In this document: in pieces, positions 35,648 to 48,500 of the stretch | Numbering within the stretch: the first letter of the stretch is position 1 | How the letters are laid out: every line of letters starts with the position of its first letter | Assembly: GCA_013399115.1 (NCBI GenBank) | Contig: VXAA01004301.1 | Span: 63,230 to 127,229, forward strand | Source: Anseranas semipalmata | Taxonomy: Eukaryota; Chordata; Aves; Anseriformes; Anseranatidae | DNA length: 64,000 nt | Direction of reading: 5' to 3' | Translations under genes and position numbers: made by a program | Notes under the pieces: generated by a model | Told to the model about the DNA's origin: nothing | The model's input: the letters and a program-made list of their open reading frames with translations, nothing else | Databases searched by the model: none

Positions 35648-35770
35648 TCTGCAACAGCCTTCCTGGGTGGCCTTGAACATATCACTTACATCTTTCCTGC
35701 CCATCCTTTCCCTCTTTGTGCTTCAGTCTCCCACCTGTGAAATTAGGAAGATAACACTTCCTCTTGCCCT
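35648..35770 (+). mobile_element. MIR-like SINE, plus orientation
   Basis: GGTGGCCTTGAACATATCAC, then CTCTTTGTGCTTCAGTCTCC, then CACCTGTGAAATTAGGAAGA, then TAACACTTCCTC, follow the MIR core GTGACCTTGGGCAAGTCACTT, then CTCTGTGCCTCAGTTTCC, then CATCTGTAAAATGGGGATAAT. This is the cleanest sense-orientation MIR core in the window. It lies about 560 bases after an oppositely oriented copy. Confidence 0.7.
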
Positions 35771-35933
35771 TCCTCCAGCTAAGCCATTCAGGTGGTCAGT
35801 CCTCCGCAGCAGATGCTCTCTGTGCAGTGCTACAGCACTGAAATGGGTGAGGTTGACCTTGAGAGTGTGTTTGAGTTAAGTACTACATGTAACATAAATG
35901 TTTAGAAGCCAGATTTTACAATAGGCTTCTAGG

Positions 35934-36135
35934 ATGGGATTTTCAAAGTTCCTGAAAATGATATCCACGTATCAGTGAGATTTACCAGATTAATCACTTA
36001 TATAAGCTAGGAAATTAAAATTTTAAATCCATATTTGGGTCCCTGAATCAGTGACTTGACTCCCACAAGTAGTCAACGCCCAGCACTTTGCTGTGATGAA
36101 TATGGTGGAGATGAATTTGGGGTGTTCAGCACTTC
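35934..36135. repeat. Ancient TTTTCAAAG-type repeat, diverged
   Basis: GATGGGATTTTCAAAGTTCC leads into ATCAGTGAGATTTACCAGAT, TCCCTGAATCAGTGACTTGA and GGTGTTCAGCACTTCCACAG. These resemble the GGGATTTTCAAAGGCACCTA and GTGCTCAGCACTTC pieces of amniote palindromic repeats. The arms are too diverged to align by eye. Confidence 0.4.
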
Positions 36136-36191
36136 CACAGTGCAGAAGATCTAGAGATTGGCTTGGGAACCTTGCTGTAGATGCTTGAGTG

Positions 36192-36210
36192 TTTTTTTTT
36201 TTTTTTTTTT
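36192..36210. repeat. Poly(T) tract, 19 bases
   Basis: Uninterrupted T run. Confidence 0.95.
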
Positions 36211-36810
36211 CCTTAAACCACTGTTCCATTTCAAAATGTAACTTGCTCCCAAGGACAGAGTACATGTACTAAGTGACTTGATTCATCAGTAGATTCCAGA
36301 CTGCCAGATGCGTGTGGTGGTCTTGGTTATTGTCCAACAGAAAAAGTCACCAAGACCTGACAGCGTGCATATATATTTTCACACAGCTATTTTGGCATTT
36401 TAGCTAACTGGCTGTGTTTGCTCAGTAGAAATGTGGCTGAGCTGTTAAGGGGGTGGTCCCAGCAGGTCAGAGTTCGGGTTACTGGTAGGGCAGGGTGGGG
36501 AAGTTTGGATTGCAGCTGCCTACACAAAATTTGACCTCAGATTAACCAGACAGCTTCAGTTTCCACTGGTGCTGTCCCAAAGCCTCTATGAGCAAAAATA
36601 ACCAAAATACAACAAAAGAAAATAGATTTTTGGAATTCATACAAAACAGGCAAGAAAAACTTAAAGTGAAGAATTATCTTTTTCTTTGCCTTCTACCTAC
36701 TGACAGCTGAAAGCAAATGTTAGAGATTGAGGCTAGTACCACAATAGCGTGCACATACGTCAGTGTTAAACGGGTTAGACAAGATCATGTACTGATGTTA
36801 ATCAACAGGT

Positions 36811-36855
36811 CTCTGTTGAAGTTGTGCCAGTTCACACCAGTTAAGGATATAATCC
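36811..36855. repeat. Ancient palindromic repeat fragment (CACCAG type)
   Basis: CTCTGTTGAAGTTGTGCCAG, followed by TTCACACCAGTTAAGGATAT, corresponds to the CCATTGA...GTGCCAGTTTACACCAGCTGAGGATCTGGCC half of an amniote palindrome. The opposite arm is missing. Confidence 0.5.
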
Positions 36856-38054
36856 CTAATGTAATAATTTACTGCATTATTTCCTTTAAAGTTTAAACTC
36901 TTATTTTCTTTGAAGGAAGAGCGGTTCTTGATTGATAATGGGTTCATAGGGATAGGGTATTTTTATTAAATATTAAGAATCCAACATTTACATTAACTGA
37001 AAGTCTTGGCTTCATTTAGTCCTGATTGAAACTGACAATGAAGAATATGTGCTGTCCTTGCCAAATCTGGCTATGGTAGGGCAGCAAAGTGTTTTGCAAG
37101 TGGTGGTGAGTCTCCCTTCTCGGAAGTGATCTTACTGAGTAGCTGTAATCAAGGACAGACTTTCAGAAAAACTCAAATATGGCTTGCGTTTCAGAAACTG
37201 CTGAGCACTGAATACAAATCTGCCTTTGAAAAAAATTGTTTCATTCCAGAAGCTTCTGGGTGCCAGGCACTCTTAAAAATCAGTCCTTTGGTGTCATTGG
37301 AAATGTTTCCATACATGCAAATTCTGTATATTTGTAGGCAGTTTTAGTCATCTTTTTTTTAAACATGAAGTGGAGGATGGCAATGGTGTAATTCCTTTTA
37401 AAGGAAAAGGGAATTATACTACAACCTCACTAATTTCTTGAGATGAGCTTAGCTGAACTATTTGAATATTTTGAAGGAGGTCTGAGGAAAAAGCAGCTAT
37501 GTTTCATGCTTTCATATATTTTGATTTGTTGAAAATGGCATTAAAAATGTTTTGCAGAAGAACTTCTTAATTTTCTAGCCTTATCAGAGGGAAGATGTAT
37601 CATGCACCTTATTAGACAATCCAAATGTTATGAGGTTTGAGCCCAGCAAGCTCTAATATTTCGGATAAGGATTTCTGAAGCTTCCAAAACTCCCATAGTA
37701 AAATCAGACTTTGATCTCCCAGACTGCCCGTTTTAGCCCTACTGACTTCATGTATCATATGGGGACTACTCTAATAGTTTCGGAGAGTATTTTTGGAAAG
37801 ATATACTATTGACCTTGTACCATAATACATTAGATTGGATCTCTCCTCTTAGCTTTGCTCTAAAAGCAGATCAGGTGTTGCTTAAACTTTTGCACCTTCC
37901 AATATATATTGTTGAATTCAACTTGATTTTTTTTTTTGTGTAGGGCTTTTGCTTGACAAGAAATGTAGTAAAAACTTATTCCTTAAGATGTCATAAGTGA
38001 CTGTCACTGTAAGTGGTGCTATCGACTGAAGCACTTTCTTCAACTTTGTGTAAC

Positions 38055-38076
38055 TTTTTTTTTTTTTTTTTTTTTT
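38055..38076. repeat. Poly(T) tract, 22 bases
   Basis: Uninterrupted T run. Confidence 0.95.
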
Positions 38077-40313
38077 CCAAAAGATATCTGCAGACTGCAG
38101 CAGCAATTAGTAGCCAGGACATGAAATATCATTGAATCTGAGCTTAAGATTTCTATAAATAAGCAAAATGTAGTGTTTTGACTATTCTCTAAATTTGGAG
38201 GTAAAATCTCCATTGACACTTATTTTAAATGTTTATTGGTGGTGTTATTTTTAGAAAAGCAAACAATCCTTTTTGCTCTCCTTCCAAATCAGTTCCCCCC
38301 AGCATTCACACTCCTACCTTCTCAGTTAATCTTTGGTATGTAAAGAGTGCAGAGGGGAAAATATCCAAAAAGAAAAGCTTAAAGGTAAAACTCAATTAGG
38401 TTTCTTGGAGCATCCTTTTGTGTTGCTATGGCTGCATGCTTCTCCAAAGGTTCAAAGTTATCTTCAGTAGTGGTCAGGGAGAGTAAGAGTGGAGTAAGTG
38501 CACTTGTGAAAGATATCTCAGGTGAGTTTCCCATTCCCTCACAGTGAACTGTGAGGTAGCATCTTCCTCTGCCTGGGTAAATCCAGGTGTATGTGGCTAG
38601 AGGGACAAGCTAGGGTTGCATCCTTTGTTTTTCTTGTTCCGTAATACCAGGAATGGTCGATCCATAAATGTGTAATTAAAACACGGAGCTGCAGCTTTTC
38701 TAGTGCTCAGTTCTAAGAAACGCTTAGCATCCAAAATAGGATGAATCCCAAGTCCTGCATTGTCAGGGAGTTGGATCTTGGAGCAAGTTTTGAATGGACG
38801 TCCCCAGCTCTTATAGAATTGCTGAAATACAGGTCTAGAAACAGATTTTTTTCAAAACCAGTTTGCACACAGTTGTGACCTCCTTCGAAGCCCATAGTAT
38901 AGCTCCATTGTACTTATTTCAGCCAATGGTTAATACTGTTTGATATTCAGTCTTTTCTAATTCTGCTAAGCGACAAAAAACAAAAAGCCCAAACTTCTGG
39001 TTTATACCATTTAATGCAAATATAAGTTGGGGTTAATCATAATTACAAATAAAATCCATTTCTTCTCCTATGTCTCAATTATATGTAAGTGGAAGAATTG
39101 GTTTCCTCTCCCCTTCCACTTTCCTACTCTGTCTGTGATTAGGTGCAACCATTGTTTTAGGGCGTGAAAGGGTGAAGGAGATGTCAATTTACTTTCATAC
39201 AGATGGCAAATTATAAGAGTTCTTCTGTCTGGCATGTTCCCATTTTTTAGAGAGAGCTATGTCAGCGTGTAAAGATTCCTTTCAGGCTTCATCTGTTAAG
39301 CAAGGATGGGAAACAGTTTGTGTTTTGGTTGACATGTAGAAAAGTAAGAGTTCCTAGGTACAGAAGTTAAGCAGTTTCTTAGTACAGAAAACCAGCACGC
39401 TTGTGAAGAACTGTGATGTTGAGCTGTTGTTTGTACTGACTGAGACAAAGCTAGGAAAATGCTGGGTGGAAAATCCATGATCTGAATAAATTACTCATCC
39501 CTGCATCTCAGTGTGATGACATAACCTTACAGAGTATCTTTAAACAAAGCAAATCATTTTGCTGCTTTCTCCCACATTGCTCTTTAATTCGGTAACATCT
39601 TCCTTCCCATGACTTCTTCCATTATCTTCAGTGTGGCAAATTCAGCATGAACTTGCTCCCTCCAAGATGAGTAAAATGATTAAATCTGCTTCAATAAATT
39701 GTTTCAGTATGTTAGAAGTGAGCTCTTCCTCCTTGTATCTTTCCCCACACTGTGTTTTGATGCACTTGCTGTAATGGCCCAGGCTCTGCAAAGCATCCTG
39801 AGACTCACTGTTGGAGAAGTTATCACCTGTAAAACCTCCAGAGGGTGAGGCACAAGTCGTCTGTGTAGACCTATACGTGACCTTGTCTGGAAAGCCCTTT
39901 GTAGCACCAGGTAACTATCTGACAGCCTATATCAAGATGCAAATTACTTTTAAAATCTAAATTTACTGGTATGTGCGTGTATGGGATGTAAAGATTTTGA
40001 GACAGTTGCATAAGCTATAAAATTAATCCTGTTTACTTATTCTGGCTTCAGAAACATTAATCTTTTGTTCTTAATGCAAGTGCACCTGGATTTTAGAAAC
40101 CGGAGTTTTTAGTAGGACCGTTGTTTCAGGAAAAAAAAAACCCTCTGTAATGGAAGAGTTACTAGTTATTAATAGGCTCTTGCTATTGTCGTCTTTGTCT
40201 TTGTTTAATGTGTTTGAATGTTGAATCATGCTAAATTATGTACAAGTTAAGTGATAAATTATGTAATGCTCCAGTATGGTGGGAATTAATTGTGGAACTG
40301 CCTTAATTTGCTC

Positions 40314-40330
40314 TTTTTTTTTTTTTTTTT
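40314..40330. repeat. Poly(T) tract, 17 bases
   Basis: Uninterrupted T run. Confidence 0.95.
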
Positions 40331-40611
40331 GCCATAAACCCCATTAAATCTGTTATGTGGATGGCTTTGTGAAATGGTATTCATAAGAAAGGAGGATGGG
40401 GCCGGAGGGGGATGGGGACACCCCAAACCAAACAGACCCTTGCTCCCTTTGGACAGATGGCGAGGGCTGAACCTTCATGAATTTGTTACTGACCTAATTG
40501 GGATCACATTTGCGTATTGTTCTCAAACTCTGCTAGGGATGGGGCGGGGGAGAAGAGCCGCACTGCAGAAATGCAGTGCTGTGAAAATCCTCCAGAAGGT
40601 TAAGGGGGATT

Positions 40612-40745
40612 CCTGCACCTCCCGGGCCACTGCTGCTGCCCGCACAGCCCGCTGCTGACCCAGGGTCAGACATGGGCAGGCACCGCACGGCTGCATCGCT
40701 TCTCCCTGCTCCCAGTGGGGATGTCCGCAGGGAACGGGTTGCCTC
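40612..40745. other. Small CpG-rich patch
   Basis: About nine CpGs lie in 135 bases of GC-rich DNA (for example CTCCCGGGCCACTG and CACCGCACGGCTGC) within an AT-rich region. It is too short for a classical CpG island. No exon or promoter element is evident. Confidence 0.4.
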
Positions 40746-43700
40746 AAATAGCGTAGCTGAAGCCTGGGAAAGCATGCGCTGCTTCCGAGCAGTTTATAAT
40801 ACAGTAAATTAGAGACAGGTCTTGGAGTCACAATACCCATTACATTAAATAAATCAGGACTAAGTTTGTGCAGTATTAATCCAGTATAAGGGCTGTCCTG
40901 TTTTACTACTTGGAAATGGTGAGTGGGATAAAGAGCAGCTTTGATTTCTAGGGCAGGCTGTGGAGGTGATGCTCTAGGATGTTCTCTTGATTGCACATCT
41001 GGGTACAGTATGGAAATATGGCTTAATCCTACGTGCTGGCAAAAAGTGGCAGGTGCATGCATCTATGCCCATCTGTTGCTTGCATGTTGCTGGAACAGTT
41101 TTAGAGACAAAACAGAAGCCCGCATTGTCTGTCTTATTTAAGTGTTTAGCTGTGATACCTCTGGGTTTTGGCCTTGCCCTAACGAGAGACCTTTCAGAAA
41201 TGTCAGTGTTGAATGTTATTTTGTCATGTTTCTGGGGTACATTTGAAGCCAGAGATGAGATCCTGGTCATCCTTGCAGACCTGTGCAGTCTGGAGAGTTC
41301 AGGGGCTCAGGTGAGCTTCCTTCTCCAGGATGACAGTAAAAGTTATTCTGTAGGCCCATGAAGTTTAGACTTTGCACTTGAAAGCAACATTCTTCATCTA
41401 GTTAGCTGTCTTTTGATCATTAATCATCAGGAATGGGGCTATCTTATATTCCTGCCAAAGAAATGAACTTAGGTTTAAAAAAACATTGGAGGTGCTGGTG
41501 TGTCTGATTTCAAAATTCATCACATTGCGCAGTCCTCTGGAGTGCAAGTGGTATGTATGAGTAAAGAGCAGAGGAAGTAAATTGCCCTTTCATCCCAGGG
41601 ATGAAGAATATGGTGACTGACTCTTTCACACAAAGCCGATGGCTTTTTTTTTTTTGTGGAATTTTTCTGTTCTGTTGCATTTTTTTTAAACTGGTGGATG
41701 ACAAGAACACAGAATTAAGTATAAATAATACCAACAGCTCACATGCCCTTTGAAGAAAATGCTATCTTTTCGGTGACTGTGTGTGTATATCGAGCTTATC
41801 GTTGTGGAGTCCTTGGTAATGGCTGGCATTGTTGGTGTGATTTGAATAACAATAATGACAGTCCTATTAGTGCAGATTCAGGCATAGAAAAGATTTTTTC
41901 CAAAATGAGAAGTGGAATCAAAGTACTCCCTGTTCTCTAGAATTAGAGAAGGAGTTCTTATACCTGGAAAAATTACTGATGAAACCTTTGAGTTTCAATT
42001 TCAGGTTTTCAAGCTTTGTTCACTTCCTGATCTTTTTTCTCCTTGCTTCTTTTTACTTTTATTTCTGTAACTCTCTCCTTTTCTACTTAGTCACAAAATG
42101 GAGATAGGAAGAAAGTAGTACAACCAAAAGGGCCTTCCAAAAATTGACAGTTAACTTTTCCACTTCTGTGAAAACTTTTTCCCAAGAAAGTTGAACTTAA
42201 AGGTTGTTCATGCTCTCACGGGCACGAACAGCTGTATGTATATACATATTTATAAAGCTATGACAGTAGCAAGGATATTCTCTCCATGTCAGAGCAATAT
42301 ATTTGTTTACTTGGAGTTAAAGAAAGAAAAAAGGCAGGGATCGCCAACAGGCAACTAATTTCCAAATCTAATTAAAAGATAAATAATTCTGGGAATAGAT
42401 AGAATTATCCATTGTCTTTCCAATCAATCATCTATGCATGTGAGCGTGCAGGTTGAGAATGAAACCATGTCATTTTTGTACAGAGATTCATTTAATATAT
42501 AAATGGAATTTAAGGCTAGGGTTGGAGAACAAAGTTGGAGATTATCAGTTAATGAAAGTGCATCTTTCAGGAGCATTTCGAAGATCAGATCACTTGCTGA
42601 GTGATGTCCATACAGGAGCTGCTCTCTTTGTTCGTTGCAGGACAGAGCTTGTAAAAACTTCTTGATGGCTTTTTGGCACTCATATATTGTAGTCATATAA
42701 ATATATAATCCTCTGAGCCCATCTGTAATTGGATGATGCATTAGTTTTGAGATAGAACAATACCACGTCTTAAAACAAACATGCCAGAAGGTGCTAAAAC
42801 ACTCACGGTCTCTTAGGCTGTGCTGTGGGTTTTTTTTGTAAGGCAAGAAACAAACTGTGCATAACCCCATAGTGTAGAAAGCTCACAGCTTCAAAGTGAG
42901 ATGGGTTAAACTTGTTTATTCCCTGGTTATGTTCTTGCAGCATGTTTTGTATCCTTTAGTCTTGCCTTGTTTCTAATAGCTATGGGTGACTGTCAAGGTT
43001 GCAGCTAATTCCATGCAGTGCCTACGGAGCATTTGAATATTCTGCAACTTTCCACAAATGTCGAGGCTTGTAGGCAACTCCCTGCTCCTGTCAGGAGTCT
43101 TCAGCTTCCCTTCATGCTCTCTGCTTGCTGTCTAAGTGTTAGCTGGACCTGCCCTGCCCTCTAGAAACCTCAAGCTAGGAATGTTCAGTTATTCTCAGGA
43201 GAGACGCGATCTTTCCTTTGCCCTGGAGGCCCCACCTGACCCCCAGCCCATCAAGGAGCACAACATAAGCATGTCTTGACTCCCCAGCAAGCTTCTCTTT
43301 TTAACAGCACATACAATGCATAACATCGATACAACAAACTGGAGACAAATTAAGCCTTTTTCCATCTGTTGCATAATCTGAAAACCTTTCAGGCAACAGA
43401 TGAGACTTTGCATTTGGATGGTGGCTTGGAAAGAAGGCTGGGAATTGGCCTGATGTATGTGAAAGCATGAATAGGTGCAGGGAGGTGAGAATAAGGGGTC
43501 GGGGTAGTTGCGGGGCTCTGTAGTGCTACTTTGTCCAGGAAGTGTTGCAGAGGGCTCCTGTACTGAGAAAGCTGCAGGATTTGCTGTGGGAGCTGAGATG
43601 ATAGCTATGGAAAGGTGGCTGATGATACAGAACATGGCACACTCAGCAAGAGGGTTAAAGTGGGAGGTTAAATGAGTGTCTGCAAAAGTGGCCTTAGGCT

Positions 43701-45518
43701 CTAGCTAGAAATGAGGGAACTGACTGCTGGCCTGAATTTCCTGACAGCTCATTGAAACCTAGAGATATGAGGTGGAGATATCGAGGTAGATTACTGGCTA
43801 AGCTGACACACACGCTTATTTTGAAGTTATTACGAAAAATACGAAGCTTAATTTACTGTGCTGGTTGTCAAAGTCAGAGGCTCAGGAGAAGCCCTAGGAT
43901 TTATTGCGCAGCGCGTATGTGCTCCTGGAGTGGCACGTTCCCCAGCGGGTGGTGGTGTCAGCGGGCACAGTGTGTTCCTGACCACGGCCTGCTGCTCTTC
44001 CAACACTTAGCTGAAGTCCTGGACGCTGTTTGTTCCCTGTCATGCGGAAAATTGTGCTCTAGGATCTGTAGATGAGATGGTTCACGTGGCATTTGGAGGC
44101 AGAAATGAATTTGTTTATGGATGGAGAATGTCAATTCAGAAGTTCTCATGGGGAACCCATTTATTTACAGGCGCTGTCACCCAGTTTATGAGTTCTTGAG
44201 TCTTCTGTATTATTCTGTATCTATATATACACGTACATATAGAAAGAATAACGAACTCCTCAGCTCTGTATTACTAACATCTACAGAGATGTTTTGTCTG
44301 GGAAACTACTGTTTTTTAAGAATTATGCATTACAGTGACTCAAATATTGGCAGGCACTGCTCAATGCATAGGAGACTGCCTTAGTATTTGCTATCAGAGC
44401 TTTTTAGTTCAAATTCCAGCTCTTGTGCACATTTCCTTTTATAACTTGCATTGATACCTGTTCCTCCCTTTCCCGTATCCTCTTTGCTCTACATGAAGCA
44501 GAGGTGGTTTTCTCCTGTGCTCCCACCTTTATGAATCATAATCCATTTTTTAGGGTCTACCAGGCTGTTTTTTTCCTCAGAGGAAATGCAAATGCTATGG
44601 AAAGTAGATCTGTATTCTTACTGCCACTTGCTCTTTTACACAAAAAAACTCCACTCTTGTCTTAGGGATGTTACAGTAGAGTCCTGCAAAACTGGCATAT
44701 GTTACCTAGTGAGCAAGAACCCTGGGTAGATATTGGAAGCAGAGTCAAACCTTCCTTGCTGCTCGCAACAGCTTTCCCATTGGAAGCATCTTAAAAATAA
44801 TGACAATGCAGATTTCTTAAACTACATGATGGACTCGTGTCTTGTGAGACTATAACAGCTCCATCCAGTGGCTTCTGCTATAATCTGAATGCAGGGCTTA
44901 GCTCTCAGGGGTTCAAGATCTTTGGGGCTGAAAAATGCTGCTTTAATACACCTGATTGGACAGTTATCGCCCTGCAGAAGAAAGCATAATTAATTTAAAA
45001 ATGAAAGATGTAGTGTCTATATCTTGCAGTTCTGAGGAATCCCTCTACTTTTTTATACTCCTTATATCAAATGGCTTCCATCTCTTAGCATGCAATGACA
45101 GACAATCCCTGTTCAGTGGCTGGAACGTAAATTACATGTTTTGGAGATGCATAGAGTGCCTATAAACAATACATTTTTGAAAGGACAAGATAGCCTAGGT
45201 GGATTTGCTCATGCAGAAAAGGCCCTGTCTGCAATTCAAGAGAGAACGCTGGGATTTGTCAAAGGGTTTGCGATGTCACATTTTAGTTGAAAAATTCCAA
45301 TTTCTTTCTAGAAAGTCTTTGATATTGAAAATCTGAGCTTTAACTTCAAAACTTAGTTTCTCCATTCTCTTTTAAACACAAATTATTTCAATCGGGTTGA
45401 TATTTTTTGAACAGGTTGAAATTTCAACTTTTCTTTCCTGTTCAGGATACAGGGGGAAAAAGCTTTCAAAATATCAAAAGTTCTCATAGCCAGAAAAAAA
45501 AAAGTTTCCCACACAGCT

Positions 45519-45572
45519 CTAGTCAATGGGAGTGTTACCAAAAACTTCACTGTGCCTTGGATCAGGCCCTGA
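45519..45572. repeat. Ancient palindromic repeat half with GATCAGGCCCT end
   Basis: TCTAGTCAATGGGAGTGTTA, followed by CTTCACTGTGCCTTGGATCA and GGCCCT, matches the right half of the CATTGACTTCAATGGGAGTTTT...GGATCAGGCCC type. The left arm is not recognisable. Confidence 0.55.
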
Positions 45573-48500
45573 GAGCATATCGGAGATTTTGTCAGCCTCA
45601 TTGATTGCACAAACCAGCCTTGTTATGAGGAAACATTCCTGGGCCAGACAGCATTCTGACATTTGTCTGTAGTTTTCACATTTAGGAGAGATTACTGTCT
45701 CCAGAGGGTCATTCTTAATGATTTAAATCTGAGGTAGATGGTTTTTTCTGGCAGCGTGTGTGTAATCTAATCCATATATTGTTGAAAATAATTGGAATGA
45801 GCATTGAGTTGCTATATGACTGTGGTCAGTTTGTATTGACTGTATTGAAACTTGCTGAGTAGGTGGTATAAATTATAAGAGGACCTGGAAAACCAAAGCA
45901 AAAAAAAAAAAAAGGATATTCAAAACAGGGTAACGTGGAAGTAGAAACACTTTCCACTGGGATTACTTTGGAAACAAACAGTCTGAGCTTTAGAAAATTT
46001 GCTCTTGTTAATTACATGTTGGATAACATTACATAGACCATATGACCAAGCGTATGTAAAACTTTTGTTTGTTCCCTTCACAAAGGGCTTGATGGGGACT
46101 TGAGGCACATCCTCTGAGCGAGGGATGGTGTGTAAACCGTACCACCCAAGGAGCAGCCCCGGGAGGCAGCGTGACTCACAGGCACACCGCTGAGACAGAA
46201 ATCCCTCCCTGCTTTCCCTTGGCTTTTACGGCTGCGAAATAGAAAGATGCGGCTGTTTTTTACCGTGGCAAAGCTTGCCTGCAGTGGCACAGCTAATACG
46301 GATTGGGAGCTGGGGGAGGATGCTCCAGCTCCTGGCTCCTCTTCAGGATGGGGATGTGTGGGCAACTCGAGTTCATATGGTAGCCTAATGTTTGTGCAAC
46401 GCATGGAAGTGAGTTATGGCTTGAGCCTGGCTTGGTAAAGCATTTCAACACTCCAATTTTGTAATGTTGATTGGATTTAAATATGTACTTAAAACTAAGT
46501 GCTCTAATGCTTCACCAGAGAAAAATGTTGCTATGACATTATATTCCCTTGCATCTGTGTGCTCCAAGTTACAATTCAATGTGTTACACCTAGCTTCTAT
46601 GAATTACTGCCCTGTCCTGTGACTTTTTGCTGGCTTCGGTTTTGGACACCTCACTTGTTGCTAATTAGAAAAATATTTTAGACACTTTGTTAGGACTTGA
46701 CACTATCTGTTATCCTTATTTCTGTATACTAATATGTGGAAATTCTAGGTAGTACCCTACATAACCATAGAAATCGACAACTGTGTTTTCCCCAGATGTG
46801 CAAGGTCCAGTTTGATAGATATCTAACATGTTGAACTGATTGGGAAGGTATTTTGATAGGAAGAGAGCCAAATTTCAGCCAACAGGTTGAATTTTATTTC
46901 AGCCCCAAGAATTAATTTTGTGAAAGAAATCAGGCCTCCCATTTCCCATCCCTTGGCACTTCCATAGAAAGAAAAGGAAGAAATGTTTGTGTTAATTGTC
47001 AACTGAAAGAGACATTGAATCCATAGGATAATTTTTTTCAACATGAGTATCTTAAAAAGATACTGTTCTTGAAATGTTCCTCTTGCACAGGTTTATGGTA
47101 AACCTACTGTAAAAGGAGGTTCCAGTGAAACTACAGTCCTAAATATTTCACTTTCACAAGTTTGGATCAACGCTACAGTCAACCTCTTAATACATTTTTA
47201 ATAACTTAATCGCTTTCATTGACAGTCTAACTTTTTATCAACATTAGCATGGTGAAGAGGCCTTAACCTGCAATTTGTGTTTTTTTTTTTTTTTTATTCC
47301 ACCTATTGTTTCTCATGTGAATTAAGGAACATTTGGCTGATGAACTGAAGACAGTGCAGAGTACAATCCAATGCTGGCATTTATGTATGCACAGTACCTC
47401 CTGTTTATAGCAGTGGAAGCTCTTTGCCATGGTACTGTGAATAACTACGTGAGTTATGTAAAGGGTTTTCAAAACCTGGAAGACTTAAAAACTGTTTATT
47501 TTTGTTGCTTTACTTCAGGGTGAGGTTGTAGCCTTGGGCTTGTCCCCACCAAAGAGCAGTGTGTGGTGTCACTGCTGCTTAACCAGACCAGGGAAGAAAT
47601 ACTGTTTTACAGAATCCTGCGTTTTTGGGATCTTCCCTCCACCCTGTCCCATGGTTCATTTGCTCCTGAATAAAACATTTGTCTCTTTCTGTACTCTGGT
47701 TCATAAATAGCAGATGATTTTCCCTCTGTGTTAGCACAACAGTGCCCGGGTTGTAGATGGCTGCCTGCTTGCAGCTGCAGTAGTGACCCCCCCAGTGAAA
47801 GTCTTTGCTTTAGCACCAGCTAATGCAGGCAGCCCATGTCAGGTATTGGACGGGGGGAGAAGGCACCTGTGACTCTTAGTGGCCTGAAAGCAATCTATTA
47901 TATGTTTTCTTCCTGTAATTCTAACTGTTCACTGTCAAAATTTCTCTTATGCCCACTTGGCGTGCTATGTGATCTATGTGTCACAGTCTTAAAACTGGAA
48001 AGATGACACTACTGCTGAGATGCTGACATACCTCCCTAACTGTGTCTGGGACTGTGGGCTGCTGTAATAGTTAATACCATTTAACTCATAATTTTATATT
48101 CCATAAAATGATTCTAAAGTAGTCTAAAGGCCTCATTCAGACTTCTGTTAGATTGCTGCCTGTGTTAAATTGCTGCAGGATTGTATCCAAATGATGCTTA
48201 TCAATTCTAAATGGGGAAAGAAAAGGATATTCCCTACTACTCTTCTCATGGAGTAGCTTACAGCGTGTAACTGGTAAAATATAGGATTGGTTTAGTACGA
48301 TAAAAAACTGTTACTGCATTGGAAGGTCTAGGAAACTCTGGAATTCATGACTCTTACTGGAGAAAGGAGTTGCTTCAAGTAAACAAATGTAGCTGTTCCC
48401 TGCCTGACATAGGTGCAAACTGAGTTAATGCATTCCACCTGTGAGAGTCATAAGGGGAACTCCAGAGAAGCTTCAGGCTGCACCTAAGACTTATAATAAT

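Larger units (their letters stand above)
36856..45518. other. Long non-coding stretch
   Basis: No gene is recognised in about 8.7 kb. Homopolymers lie at 37927-37937 (T11), 38055-38076 (T22), 40314-40330 (T17) and 41644-41655 (T12). A CpG-richer patch lies at 40612-40745. Minus-strand frames at 40523-41062 (179 codons), 42424-42870 (148) and 43195-43635 (146) have no domain I recognise. G-rich runs near 40390-40425 and 43495-43515 do not reach four short-looped G3 tracts. Confidence 0.55.

Noticed and set aside
40388..40425. G-rich run as a second G-quadruplex
   Set aside because: Only three G tracts of four or more lie within short loops.
40523..41062. 179-codon frame, minus strand
   Set aside because: It derives partly from the CpG-rich patch, where stop codons are rarer. 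No domain is recognised.
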